A stretch of 64,000 nt of DNA from Spirochaetota bacterium (GCA_029562645.1 JAKQUI010000003.1:248001-312000); one strand, 5' to 3'; positions 33,303-41,617 are shown, counted from the stretch's first letter. Numbers and translations are program-made. Notes: a model not told the origin generated them from the letters alone.

Positions 33303-35225
33303 CTATTTCCGCTCGGCGGACTCCGCGGCAAGACGGTCCATGAAGGCGCCCGCCGCGAGCGTTTCGGGGCTGTTCTCGCCGCGACGGCGCACCGCGAGGG
33401 TGCCGGACTCGACCTCCTTGGCGCCCACCACCGCGACGTACGGAACGTGCCGCGTGATGGCCTCGCGCACCTTGTAGCCGATGGTCTCCTCGCGAAGATC
33501 GCACTCGGCGCGGAGGCCGCGGGCGATCATCTCCCGCTCCACGCCCTTCGCGTAGTCCGCGTGCTCGGGATTCACCGTCACGATGACCGCCTGCACCGGG
33601 GCCAGCCACACGGGAAAGCGCCCGCCATGGTGCTCGATGAGGATGCCGATGAAGCGCTCGAGCGAGCCCAGGAGCGCGCGATGGATCATATAGGGACGGT
33701 GCTTCTTGCCGTCGGTGTCGATGTAGGTCATGTCGAAGCGCTCGGGCAGATTGAAATCGAACTGGATGGTGGAACACTGCCACTCCCGCCCCAGCACATC
33801 CTTGATCTTGATGTCGATCTTGGGGCCGTAAAAGGCGCCGCCGCCCTCGTCGACCTCGTAGTCGATGCCCGCGCGCTTCACCGACGCCTCGAGCGCCGCG
33901 ATCGCGTCGCGCCACATCGACTCCTCGCCCACGGACTTCTCCGACGGGCGCGTGGCGAGATAGACCTTGAAGTCCTGGAACCCGAACGAGCGCAGCATGT
34001 ACAGGCTGAAGGCGAGCACCCGGTCGATCTCGTCGGGCATCTGGTCCGGGCGCACGTAAAGGTGCGCATCGTCCTGCGTGAAGCCGCGCACGCGCAACAG
34101 GCCATGGAGCACGCCGCTGCGCTCGTAGCGATACACCGTCCCCAGCTCCGCCCAGCGCAGCGGGAGGTCGCGATACGACCAGCCGCGGTTGTTGTACATC
34201 ACGATATGGAAGGGACAGTTCATGGGCTTCACGTAATAGTTCTGCCCGTCGATATCCATGGGAGAATACATGTTCTCGTTGTAGAAGTCGAGATGCCCGC
34301 TCGTTTGCCAGAGCTGCGACTTGCCGATATGCGGCGACACGACCATCTCGTAGCCGTTCTTGTAGTGCTGATCGCGCCAGAAATCCTCGATGAGATTTCG
34401 CAACCGGGCGCCCTTGGGGTGCCACAATATCAGCCCCGCGCCGGTCTCGTCGTGAATGGAAAAGAGATCGAGCTCCTTGCCCAGCCGGCGGTGGTCGCGC
34501 TTCTTGGCCTCCTCGAGAAACTGCAGGTGCTTCTTGAGCTGCTTCTCGTCGGGGAAGGCGATGCCGTAGATGCGCTGCAACATCTTGTTACGCTCATCGC
34601 CCCGCCAGTACGCGCCGGCGATGGTGAGCAGCTTGAACGCCTTGAGATACGAGGTGCGCGGGACGTGCGGTCCGCGGCAGAGATCGACGAACTCGCCCTG
34701 GCGGTACACGGAAACTGTTTCGGCATCGAGGTCGCTTAGCAATTCCACTTTGTATGATTCGCCGGCGGCGCGAAAAAGCTCGATGGCCTTCATGCGATCC
34801 ATCTCCTCGCGGACGACGGGCAGGTCCTCCGCGACGATCTTCTTCATCTCCGCCTCGATGCGCTCGAGGTCCTCGGGGGTGAAGTTCGCGCTCGTATCGA
34901 AATCGTAATAGAAGCCGTTGTCCACGGCGGGCCCGATGGTGGGGCGCGCGTCGGGGAAGAGGCGCTTCACCGCCTGCGCCATGAGATGCGAACCCGAGTG
35001 CCAAAAGACGTCCCTGCCCTCAGGGCCGTCGAAGGTGATCACCTGGAGCGCGGCATCGGCGTCGAGCGCGCTCGCGAGGTCCACCGGCGTCCCGTTCACG
35101 CGCGCCGCGAGGGCCGCCTTCTGCAGGCCCTTTCCGATCGCGCCGATGACATCGAACACGGTCGCGCCGCGCTCCGCCTGGAGTGTCGTGGAATCGGGAA
35201 GGGTGATCGTTATCTGGCCTGCCAT
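33303..35225 (-). CDS. thrS: Threonyl-tRNA synthetase
   Basis: The product has 640 residues, the standard length. It has an N-terminal TGS domain (1-65), the SAD editing-type domain with HSGSHLMAQAVKRLF, a class II core (MNCPFHI, RGFTQDDAHLY, HGGRFPVWLAPVQ) and a C-terminal anticodon-binding domain. It charges tRNA-Thr. It is followed by infC with its own promoter. No T-box leader is evident in the short upstream region. Confidence 0.97.
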   Translation of the reverse strand: MAGQITITLPDSTTLQAERGATVFDVIGAIGKGLQKAALAARVNGTPVDLASALDADAALQVITFDGPEGRDVFWHSGSHLMAQAVKRLFPDARPTIGPAVDNGFYYDFDTSANFTPEDLERIEAEMKKIVAEDLPVVREEMDRMKAIELFRAAGESYKVELLSDLDAETVSVYRQGEFVDLCRGPHVPRTSYLKAFKLLTIAGAYWRGDERNKMLQRIYGIAFPDEKQLKKHLQFLEEAKKRDHRRLGKELDLFSIHDETGAGLILWHPKGARLRNLIEDFWRDQHYKNGYEMVVSPHIGKSQLWQTSGHLDFYNENMYSPMDIDGQNYYVKPMNCPFHIVMYNNRGWSYRDLPLRWAELGTVYRYERSGVLHGLLRVRGFTQDDAHLYVRPDQMPDEIDRVLAFSLYMLRSFGFQDFKVYLATRPSEKSVGEESMWRDAIAALEASVKRAGIDYEVDEGGGAFYGPKIDIKIKDVLGREWQCSTIQFDFNLPERFDMTYIDTDGKKHRPYMIHRALLGSLERFIGILIEHHGGRFPVWLAPVQAVIVTVNPEHADYAKGVEREMIARGLRAECDLREETIGYKVREAITRHVPYVAVVGAKEVESGTLAVRRRGENSPETLAAGAFMDRLAAESAERK

Positions 35226-35367
35226 GGCGCACCACCGGAATCAAGTGAACATCATCAACAGCCCACATCCGGCCGATTGGGGGAAATAGTCAACAAAATA
35301 TTTGCATGATGGTGATGCGGGGGCGGTGGATTGTCGCGGCGCGCATGGAGCCCATGGTGATTGCCGG

Positions 35368-35381
35368 CCGATAGTTATCGG
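35368..35381 (+). repeat. 14-bp near-palindrome, copy 1
   Basis: CCGATAGTTATCGG, intergenic between thrS and the tRNA-Val terminator, followed by T. It is identical to copies 2, 3, 4 and 6. The arms CCGATA and TATCGG flank a GT centre. Confidence 0.85.
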
Positions 35382-35419
35382 TAGTACGTCACAGAATCCG
35401 ATGGACGCGCTGCAGGGCG

Positions 35420-35433
35420 CCGATAGTTATCGG
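35420..35433 (+). repeat. 14-bp near-palindrome, copy 2
   Basis: CCGATAGTTATCGG followed by T, intergenic, 52 bases from copy 1 in the same orientation. Confidence 0.85.
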
Positions 35434-35472
35434 TGTTGTGGCAATAGTCGGGGGAATACCAGTCTTGAGACG

Positions 35473-35503
35473 AAAAAAGCGCATCCGGGGCAGATGGACG
35501 CGC
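35473..35503 (-). terminator. Rho-independent terminator after tRNA-Val
   Basis: On the minus strand GCGCGTCC pairs with GGATGCGC (8 bp with one G-U) around a nine-base loop and is followed by six T. It begins a few bases after the tRNA 3' end, so it should end the tRNA transcript. Confidence 0.8.
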
Positions 35504-35509
35504 TTCCTG

Positions 35510-35584
35510 TGGGCGATACTGGAGTCGAACCAGTGACCTCCTGCGTGTCGAGCAGGCGCTCTAACCAAACTGAGCTAATCGCCC
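35510..35584 (-). tRNA. tRNA-Val (GAC), with C at position 33
   Basis: The gene is 75 bases and CCA is not encoded. The acceptor stem GGGCGAT/ATCGCCC, D stem GCTC/GAGC, anticodon stem CCTGC/GCAGG and T stem ACTGG/CCAGT are all perfect. The anticodon loop is TCGACAC, giving anticodon GAC (valine). Position 33, almost always U, is C here. A possible -35 (TTGACA at 35619-35624) lies upstream with a poor -10. The terminator follows directly. Confidence 0.9.
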
Positions 35585-35653
35585 ATGTGCAAAGACCAAA
35601 CCGCCATTCCCGCCCCATTGTCAATCTTTTTTTCCGGGTGATGTGGATCAGGT

Positions 35654-35667
35654 CCGATAGTTATCGG
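35654..35667 (+). repeat. 14-bp near-palindrome, copy 3
   Basis: CCGATAGTTATCGG followed by T, intergenic between tRNA-Val and the Uma2 gene. It lies about 30 bases beyond the possible tRNA promoter. Confidence 0.85.
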
Positions 35668-35732
35668 TACACAGCAAGAAACCCATAAACGCACTATGGC
35701 CTTGTTGCCGGTTTGCAAATTCCAACTGGGTT

Positions 35733-36323
35733 TTATTCAGACTGCGATTGGGGAAAAATCTCGTTTATCGCGATCGTGAGGCCCGGGAGAACTCCGACCT
35801 CGATGGTGTCGTCACCGGCAAACACGTCCGGGCGGCCATACGCGCCATCGACATGCCGGTACACCATGACGATCGCCTCCTCGGGGTGCACAATCCAGTA
35901 CTCGGTAATGCCGTGCTTTTCGTACAGGTGCACCTTCTCTTTCATGTCCCGCGCGGCGGAAGTCGGAGAAACGATCTCGACAACGAGGTCCGGCGGGCCG
36001 AGCGCCCCGCGTTTGTCCAGCTTCGCGGGATCGCACACAACAACCAGGTCCGGCTGCACTACGGTCGTAATCGAATCATCGGACGTTCCCGATTCGGGCA
36101 GCCGCACATCGAAGGGCGCGGCATACACCCTGCAGGTGCGGCCCTTTAAGAACGAATAAAATGCGTTATGCAATGCGCCCGATATTTCCTGATGTCTCCT
36201 GTCTGGCGCGGGCGACATCCCGTAGGCGACTCCCCCGAGTATCTCCCACCGCTCGTTGTGCGGCCATCCAAGATAATCGGCGTAGGTATACACTTTATCG
36301 AATTTTTTCGCAGTCGATGTCAC
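35733..36323 (-). CDS. Uma2-family (DUF820) putative endonuclease
   Basis: The product has 196 residues. The family pattern is clear: YTYADYLGWPHNERWEILGG near the start, then VVQPDLVVV, PPDLVVEIVSPTSAARDMKEK and YEKHGITEYWIVHPEE. The PD-(D/E)XK-like residues (Asp and Glu of DLVVEIVS, with the Lys of KEK) are present. The biological role of Uma2 proteins is poorly known; they are often found in many copies. No partner gene is close. It is transcribed away from the SpoIIE gene. Confidence 0.85.
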   Translation of the reverse strand: MTSTAKKFDKVYTYADYLGWPHNERWEILGGVAYGMSPAPDRRHQEISGALHNAFYSFLKGRTCRVYAAPFDVRLPESGTSDDSITTVVQPDLVVVCDPAKLDKRGALGPPDLVVEIVSPTSAARDMKEKVHLYEKHGITEYWIVHPEEAIVMVYRHVDGAYGRPDVFAGDDTIEVGVLPGLTIAINEIFPQSQSE

Positions 36324-36485
36324 AAAAAATCCTATCGGTTTGGCACGATGAACCCAAGCTAAAACTATCCTACCATTATTCCCTGGTATTTGTCAATTTT
36401 TTTGCGATTGTGATTCATCACGTATTCACCCGCCAGGATGCACTATCACGCCAATACTGCAGTATCGCCGCTATGCAAATTGTGC

Positions 36486-36514
36486 TTGAAATATTGCTGC
36501 AGGCGCGGTATCTA
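36486..36514 (+). promoter_or_regulatory. Sigma70-type promoter of the SpoIIE-phosphatase gene
   Basis: TTGAAA (36486-36491), a 17-base spacer and TATCTA (36509-36514). A start near 36521 would exclude the upstream ATGs and favours the GTG at 36554. Confidence 0.55.
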
Positions 36515-36553
36515 TCTGAACTAGAGAAAGATCGATGCGAGCAAGCGGGAACC

Positions 36554-38206
36554 GTGGACAGCAGACAACAGGGATTATCCAGCAAGCTGAAAATCGCCGC
36601 CATTGACGACGATTTTTTCATACGCGGGCTGTTGCGCAGTTTCCTCGAGGAGGACTACGACTTTCGGAGCGCCTCGTGCTGGATGGAGTTCAAGAGCCTC
36701 ACCGACGACTTCCACCCGGATGTGCTGTTCCTGGACCTCTATCTCCCCGACGGGAACGGCATCGAGATCTGCCGCGACCTCAAAAAACAGAAGCGCTTCG
36801 AGAACCTCTACATCATGATGCTCACCGGCTCCGACGATAAGGAGACCATCATCGACGCCTACTCGGCGGGCGCCGATGACTTTATCCGCAAGCCCTTCGT
36901 GACCTACGAGGTGAAGAGCAAGATCGCGAACCTCGAACGGCTCACCCGCTACCAGAACGCCATCCTGAACGAGTACCGGCACCAGTCGGTGCTCAACCGA
37001 AAGCTGTTCAACCTGAGCCGCATCATCAAGGACCACCTCCTGACCGCCGACCGCGATGAGCTCATCGCCGCAATCGACCGCTTCAACGGGATCATGGACA
37101 TCGCCGCGCTGGAGGTGGTTATCGACGACGGCGGCCGCACCGAAACGACGCTTTCCCGGCGTTTCGACGAGAAGTTCGTTCCCGTTCCGGCCGATTCGCT
37201 CTCGCGGAAGCTCGCGGCCTTCAGGGACCGGGAGGATTTCATGCACTTCTGCCGGATTCAGACGGCGGGCAGGCGCGAGGTCTTCTGCTGCATTACGCCG
37301 CTCATCTTCAATCTGCGCAGCCGCGCCTACATCATCATCCAGAAGCGCGCGCCCTTCGAAATGGAGGACAAGAAGATCCTCTCGCTCATCGTGGACTTTT
37401 TCAACATCATGCTGGACCGCATCGACATCCAATCGACGCTGGCCAAGCAGAACAACCGCTACCGTCGCGAGATCACCAATGCGCGGAAGATCCAGGTGGC
37501 GCTCCTGCCCGAGTTTAAGGAGTTAACGAAGTTCGACATCGCCTACACGTTCCTTCCCGCCGAGGACATATCGGGCGATTTCTTCGACGGCTTCTACCTC
37601 GACGAGCGGACGTACCAGATCATCATCTGCGACGTATCGGGGCACGGCGTGGCGTCATCGTATATCGGCAGCCAGATGCGGACGCTCTTCCGAACGTTCT
37701 CGACGCCCGGAACGCCGCCCGCCGAGATCCTGAGCGTGGTGAACAACTCGCTCTGGAAGGACCTGTCGCACATCTACTATTTCGGGACCGTGGCGATCTG
37801 CCAGATCGACATCGAATCCGGCGCCATACGGCTCGCGTCGGGCGGGCACCCGCCGCTGTTCTACTTCGACGGCGCGACGGGGAACATCACGCTCATCAAC
37901 AACACCGGGCCGCTGGTTGGAATCATCAAGGACTCGCGGTATCGCGACATCGACATCACCCTGAACCAGGGCGACGCGCTGTTCCTGTATACCGACGGCG
38001 TGACCGAGGCGCAGCCGGCGGGGAGTCACCAGATGTACGGCCAGCAGCGGCTGCTGGACAATTTCCAGCGGCTGATCGACCTCACCTCCGCGGACATCAT
38101 CAACACGCTGATTGGCTCGCTGCACGAGTTCACGGGCTATGCCGACCAGGAGGACGACATCACCATGATCTGCATCAAAACGGTCGTGGAGCGGGGGCGC
38201 GCCTGA
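36554..38206 (+). CDS. Response regulator with SpoIIE-type PP2C phosphatase domain
   Basis: The product has 550 residues from the GTG at 36554. The open frame extends to 36161, but that part is antisense to the Uma2 gene and not protein-like; an ATG at 36473 is an alternative. An N-terminal receiver (about 15-135) has acceptor Asp in VLFLDLYLPDGNG and Lys in FIRKPF. A GAF-like middle region and a coiled segment follow. The C-terminal SpoIIE domain has FLPAEDISGDFFDG, ICDVSGHGVASS and LYTDGVTEAQ, with the metal-binding Asp residues kept. It should dephosphorylate a STAS-type protein when its receiver is switched. Confidence 0.88.
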   Translation: MDSRQQGLSSKLKIAAIDDDFFIRGLLRSFLEEDYDFRSASCWMEFKSLTDDFHPDVLFLDLYLPDGNGIEICRDLKKQKRFENLYIMMLTGSDDKETIIDAYSAGADDFIRKPFVTYEVKSKIANLERLTRYQNAILNEYRHQSVLNRKLFNLSRIIKDHLLTADRDELIAAIDRFNGIMDIAALEVVIDDGGRTETTLSRRFDEKFVPVPADSLSRKLAAFRDREDFMHFCRIQTAGRREVFCCITPLIFNLRSRAYIIIQKRAPFEMEDKKILSLIVDFFNIMLDRIDIQSTLAKQNNRYRREITNARKIQVALLPEFKELTKFDIAYTFLPAEDISGDFFDGFYLDERTYQIIICDVSGHGVASSYIGSQMRTLFRTFSTPGTPPAEILSVVNNSLWKDLSHIYYFGTVAICQIDIESGAIRLASGGHPPLFYFDGATGNITLINNTGPLVGIIKDSRYRDIDITLNQGDALFLYTDGVTEAQPAGSHQMYGQQRLLDNFQRLIDLTSADIINTLIGSLHEFTGYADQEDDITMICIKTVVERGRA

Positions 38207-38990
38207 AGGCGGTGAGGCGGAAGTCTTCGAGGATCGCCAGCGCCGATTCGCGCACGCGAACGATGGCCCCGTAGGTGGTGTGGTTCCGATAGTTATCGGT
38301 GATCTTTCGCCTGCGGCCCTCCTCGAAACGAAGCTTGTCGAACCGTAATGGCTCCTCCCAACCGGAAACGCGCATCCCGATAAGCTCCTGGCAGAAATCC
38401 GCGATCTCATGCAGCGAAAACGCGGCCTCGCGCATGTAGGCCGCGCGGCTCCGGTCAATATCGAGCTCGGTCACTCCCGGTCTCCCCAGAAGCAACCCAT
38501 GATCCTCGATAGGCTTCGGATGGCGCTCGCCGCGCCGCAACGCAAGGACGTTGACCGCTTCTTCAAGATCATAGGCTCGCTGCTTGATGGCGCGCTCCTC
38601 TATGATTGCTGAAAGCACCGGGAGCCAGCTGTCTGTAAATTCGCCCAGTGCTCCGTAAAACCTCGCTATCTCGAAATCGGCCTTTGGGTGAAACTTTACC
38701 TCCGGGTACTTGCTGATCCGCTGCTTATTCTCGTCGAGGATGCGGTCGATCTCGCCGGTAGACGCCTTCGCACTCTTCTTCTTGTCGTACTTCTGCCGCA
38801 CCTCCTCGAAGTTCTTGATCTCGGCGAGTATGAAACCCTCGAGATTCATCCGCTTCCCAATGGCGTACTGCAACCGTTCTTCGAAGGCGTCACGGTTGAA
38901 CCAGGTCTTGCTATGCCGCCTGGCGTAGTCGTCGTACTTCTCGCGGAGCTTCACGATGAGCTGCTGGACTTCGTTTTCTGCTAGCGGCAT
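38175..38990 (-). CDS. Uncharacterised helical protein
   Basis: The product has 271 residues and is not recognised. It is rich in charged helices: LIVKLREKYDDYARRHSK at the start, EEVRQKYDKKKSAKAS near 65. A central part reads FYGALGEFTDSWLPVLSAII and the C-terminal part is LHEIADFCQELIGMRVSGWEE. There is no signal peptide or membrane segment. It overlaps the end of the SpoIIE gene by 32 bases, tail to tail, and follows the 39006-39488 gene by 15 bases, so those two form an operon. Copy 4 of the palindrome lies inside, read as Thr-Asp-Asn-Tyr-Arg. Confidence 0.55.
   Translation of the reverse strand: MPLAENEVQQLIVKLREKYDDYARRHSKTWFNRDAFEERLQYAIGKRMNLEGFILAEIKNFEEVRQKYDKKKSAKASTGEIDRILDENKQRISKYPEVKFHPKADFEIARFYGALGEFTDSWLPVLSAIIEERAIKQRAYDLEEAVNVLALRRGERHPKPIEDHGLLLGRPGVTELDIDRSRAAYMREAAFSLHEIADFCQELIGMRVSGWEEPLRFDKLRFEEGRRRKITDNYRNHTTYGAIVRVRESALAILEDFRLTAFRRAPAPRPF
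38286..38299 (+). repeat. 14-bp near-palindrome, copy 4 (inside a gene)
   Basis: CCGATAGTTATCGG followed by T, inside the 271-residue protein gene near its 3' end. On that gene's strand it encodes Thr-Asp-Asn-Tyr-Arg. Confidence 0.85.
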
Positions 38991-39005
38991 TATAGCTCCC
39001 AGTAT

Positions 39006-39488
39006 CTATGAGGATGTGGCGGCGCATCCCGCACCTGCTGCGATCAGGGCCTCTGGGGGAGGGAAGCCCCAGTACAGCTTCCAGCATATTACCTCACCGA
39101 CATATTCTTTTGCAAGTAGATAATTCCGAAGCAGATAGTTATCGGCACTACTACCGCCTACACCGGATACCAGATCGTCGAGATAGCGCTCGATCGCCAT
39201 CGCAACAATCCCCGAAACCGACACCTTAAACAACTTCCGCATATCTACAATCCACTCGTACTCATCATCCCGCAGGCACAGATGAACACACGCCCATTCG
39301 CCGCCCGGCACGGCCCGCTGATATCGCACCGACGCGCATATCCGCGCCTCAACCCCGCCCAAGCGCACCAGGCGGCGCAACAGACTCACGATCACGCGGC
39401 TGCGCGGAATCCCAAGCGCTGTTGAGGCGCGATCCAAGCGCGAAACCGCTTCCGCGGCAATGTTCACGGTCGTTTCAATGTTCATCAT
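39006..39488 (-). CDS. Uncharacterised protein with ribbon-helix-helix-like N-terminus
   Basis: The product has 160 residues and is not assigned to a family. The first 50 residues (TTVNIAAEAVSRLDRASTAL, then GIPRSRVIVSLLRRLVRL) look like a ribbon-helix-helix DNA-binding unit. A second similar helix pair occurs at about 75-105 (DDEYEWIVDMRKLFKVSVSG, then IVAMAIERYLDDL). A GGAGGG ribbon-binding site precedes the ATG, and inverted repeats lie just upstream, which would fit an autorepressor. Copy 5 of the palindrome is in its C-terminal part (Ala-Asp-Asn-Tyr-Leu). The regulatory role is inferred. Confidence 0.5.
   Translation of the reverse strand: MMNIETTVNIAAEAVSRLDRASTALGIPRSRVIVSLLRRLVRLGGVEARICASVRYQRAVPGGEWACVHLCLRDDEYEWIVDMRKLFKVSVSGIVAMAIERYLDDLVSGVGGSSADNYLLRNYLLAKEYVGEVICWKLYWGFPPPEALIAAGAGCAATSS
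39132..39145 (+). repeat. 14-bp near-palindrome, copy 5 (one mismatch, inside a gene)
   Basis: CAGATAGTTATCGG, one base different from the consensus. On the gene's strand it encodes Ala-Asp-Asn-Tyr. Confidence 0.75.
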
Positions 39489-39511
39489 TGGCGTCCCTCC
39501 TTTCGATATGA

Positions 39512-39567
39512 CGTATCATCATTAATACGCGCTAGAATAATGATTCGTGAAGTTTTTATTACGAATA
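39512..39567. promoter_or_regulatory. Two inverted repeats upstream of the RHH-like gene
   Basis: CGTAT-N8-ATACG (39512-39529) and ATTCGT-N12-ACGAAT (39544-39567) lie 24 and 56 bases upstream of the start at 39488. They are possible operators for autoregulation. Short inverted repeats arise by chance, so this is tentative. Confidence 0.25.
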
Positions 39568-39714
39568 GCAGCAGATCACTATTTTAGTTTTTTATTGTTG
39601 ATTTTTGAACTCCCGCAATAAGCATACTGCCATTTTCGGGGTTGATGATTGCCTCCGGCATCCAATCCGCATGCCGCACCAGCGTAAACACCCAGAACAC
39701 AAAAGGGACATGCG

Positions 39715-40749
39715 ATGAGCACCTCATACCGCGACTCCGGCGTCGATATCGACAAGGGGAACCAGTTCGTAAAACGAATCGCGCCAATCGTCAAATCGAC
39801 GTTCAGCGAGCGCGTCATCACCGATATCGGCGGCTTCGGGGCGCTTTTCTCCGGATCGTTTCCGGGAATGGCCGACCCGGTCCTCGTCTCCGGCACCGAC
39901 GGTGTGGGCACCAAGCTCAAGATCGCGCAAATGATGGGAAAACACGACACCATCGGCATCGACGCCGTCGCGATGTGCGTGAACGACATCCTCGTCTCGG
40001 GCGCGCAGCCGCTCTTTTTCCTGGACTATCTCGCCTGCGGGGCGATCGACGTGGACCGGATGACCGACATCGTGAAGGGCCTCGCAGAGGGCTGCCGGCT
40101 CGCGGGCTGCAGCCTCATCGGCGGGGAAACGGCGGAGCATCCGGGAGTGATGGCGCCCGAGGAGTACGACATCGCCGGGTTCGCGGTGGGCGTGGTGGAC
40201 CGGAGCCGCATCATCAACGGCGCCGCGATCGCTCCGGGTGACATCATCATCGGCCTCCCCTCCTCCGGCATCCACTCGAACGGTTTTTCGCTCGTGCGAA
40301 AAATCTTCCTCGAGATGAAGGGCTACCGGCTCGACGCCACGTTTCCCGATCTTGCGAAACCGCTCGGAGAAACAATCCTCGCGCCCACGCGCATCTACTG
40401 CAAGAGCGTCCTCGCTGCCATGGCCGATGGCGTCGCGATCAAGGGCATGGTGCACATCACCGGCGGCGGTTTCTACGAGAACATCCCGCGCATCCTGCCC
40501 GACACGACGGCGGTGAACATCGACAAACGAAGCGTCCCCACGCCGCCAATCTTCGCCATGCTGCAGCGGGACGGCTCGGTCGAGGATCGAGAAATGTTCA
40601 CCACCTTCAACATGGGGATTGGGCTGATGCTGTTCGTCGAACCAGGAACAGCCGACAAGGCGTTGGAGCGGTTGCGCAGTCACGGCGAGGAGCCGATAGT
40701 TATCGGTGAGGTCGTCCCGCTGGGCGCCGATCGCGTCATTATACGTTAA
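39715..40749 (+). CDS. purM: Phosphoribosylformylglycinamidine cyclo-ligase
   Basis: The product has 344 residues. It has the PurM motifs near the N-terminus (YRDSGVDIDKGNQFVKRI), VSGTDGVGTKLKIA, the CVNDILVSGAQPLFFLDY segment and GGETAEHPG. It makes aminoimidazole ribonucleotide in purine synthesis. An AAGGGA ribosome-binding site precedes the ATG. Palindrome copy 6 falls inside the C-terminal conserved stretch, where it encodes Pro-Ile-Val-Ile-Gly using an ATA codon. It stands apart from other purine genes and is followed after 54 bases by an AAA ATPase gene. Confidence 0.95.
   Translation: MSTSYRDSGVDIDKGNQFVKRIAPIVKSTFSERVITDIGGFGALFSGSFPGMADPVLVSGTDGVGTKLKIAQMMGKHDTIGIDAVAMCVNDILVSGAQPLFFLDYLACGAIDVDRMTDIVKGLAEGCRLAGCSLIGGETAEHPGVMAPEEYDIAGFAVGVVDRSRIINGAAIAPGDIIIGLPSSGIHSNGFSLVRKIFLEMKGYRLDATFPDLAKPLGETILAPTRIYCKSVLAAMADGVAIKGMVHITGGGFYENIPRILPDTTAVNIDKRSVPTPPIFAMLQRDGSVEDREMFTTFNMGIGLMLFVEPGTADKALERLRSHGEEPIVIGEVVPLGADRVIIR
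40693..40706 (+). repeat. 14-bp near-palindrome, copy 6 (inside purM)
   Basis: CCGATAGTTATCGG followed by T, within the last 20 codons of purM, encoding Pro-Ile-Val-Ile-Gly. Confidence 0.85.
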
Positions 40750-40803
40750 CAACCAGGGCGAAGCAGGCGGCTCACCGGCACAGAACCCAAACTGGCACGA
40801 TCC

Positions 40804-41535
40804 ATGCACCTCTCGGCAATCACCATAGACGGCGAGGCCTTCCCGGGCACCGATAACTATCCGTTCAATCTCGCGATTTTACGAAACACGAAGACCGTCG
40901 CGTTCCGATCCCCGGTAACCTACTTCATCGGCGAGAACGGCTCGGGAAAATCGACCCTGCTCACCGCGATCGCGCGAGCGGCGGGCATACACATCTGGGA
41001 CAGCCCGCACGCTCCGCTGGTGGCAAACCGGCACGCCGACACCCTGCACCGATACGTATCGGTCGACTGGCGCGACGGGACGACGCCGGGGGCCTTTTTC
41101 GCCTCCGACATGTTCCGCCACTTCTCCCTCCTCCTCGACGAATGGGCCAAAACAGATCCGGGACTGCTGGAATACTTCGGCGGCTCCTCGCTCATGGCCA
41201 TGTCGCACGGTCAGAGCACCATGGCGTTTTTCGAGAGCCGCTTTCGCATCCGGGGGCTCTATCTGCTGGACGAGCCCGAGTGCGCGCTCTCGCCCCGGCG
41301 CCTCATCGAGTTTCTCGGGATTATCCATCGGGCCGCGGCGACGGGCGAAGCGCAGTTCATCATCGCGACGCACTCGCCCATCCTGCTCGCGCTGCCCGGC
41401 GCGATCATCCTGAGCTTCGACTCGCCGGCAATTCGGGAGATCGCCTACGAGGACACCGATCACGTCCGCGCATACCGTTCCTTTCTCGCCGATCCGCAGG
41501 GATACCTGCGCGAGCGCGGCGCGATCATCGAATGA
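40804..41535 (+). CDS. AAA-family ATPase (ABC/RecF-like, stand-alone)
   Basis: The product has 243 residues. Walker A is GENGSGKSTLL (about 43-53). A signature-like SHGQSTMAFF, Walker B LYLLDEPECALSP and the H-loop IIATHSPILLALPG are all intact, so it is a complete ABC-type ATPase head without a membrane partner. Such small proteins (AAA_23/YhaN-like) occur in many bacteria with unknown roles. The palindrome copy 7 lies near its start (Thr-Asp-Asn-Tyr-Pro). It follows purM by 54 bases. Confidence 0.85.
   Translation: MHLSAITIDGEAFPGTDNYPFNLAILRNTKTVAFRSPVTYFIGENGSGKSTLLTAIARAAGIHIWDSPHAPLVANRHADTLHRYVSVDWRDGTTPGAFFASDMFRHFSLLLDEWAKTDPGLLEYFGGSSLMAMSHGQSTMAFFESRFRIRGLYLLDEPECALSPRRLIEFLGIIHRAAATGEAQFIIATHSPILLALPGAIILSFDSPAIREIAYEDTDHVRAYRSFLADPQGYLRERGAIIE
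40850..40863 (-). repeat. 14-bp near-palindrome, copy 7 (one mismatch, opposite orientation, inside a gene)
   Basis: On the plus strand CCGATAACTATCCG, the reverse complement of the motif with one mismatch. In the AAA ATPase gene it encodes Thr-Asp-Asn-Tyr-Pro. Confidence 0.7.
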
Positions 41536-41617
41536 ACGGGACGGCATGTATGGTGGCGCATGCACGATGTCCTGCCGCCTCTATGAATGTGCGTTGATAT
41601 GGATTGTTTTTGGCGCT

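Noticed and set aside
36161-36553. N-terminal extension of the SpoIIE-phosphatase frame
   Set aside because: It is antisense to the Uma2 gene, lacks protein-like sequence, and a good promoter lies after it at 36486-36514.
39584-39710. Minus-strand frame ending PFVFWVFTLVRHADW and on to a stop at 39584
   Set aside because: It reads like protein, but it has no start with a ribosome-binding site and overlaps the purM leader. It is too short to identify.
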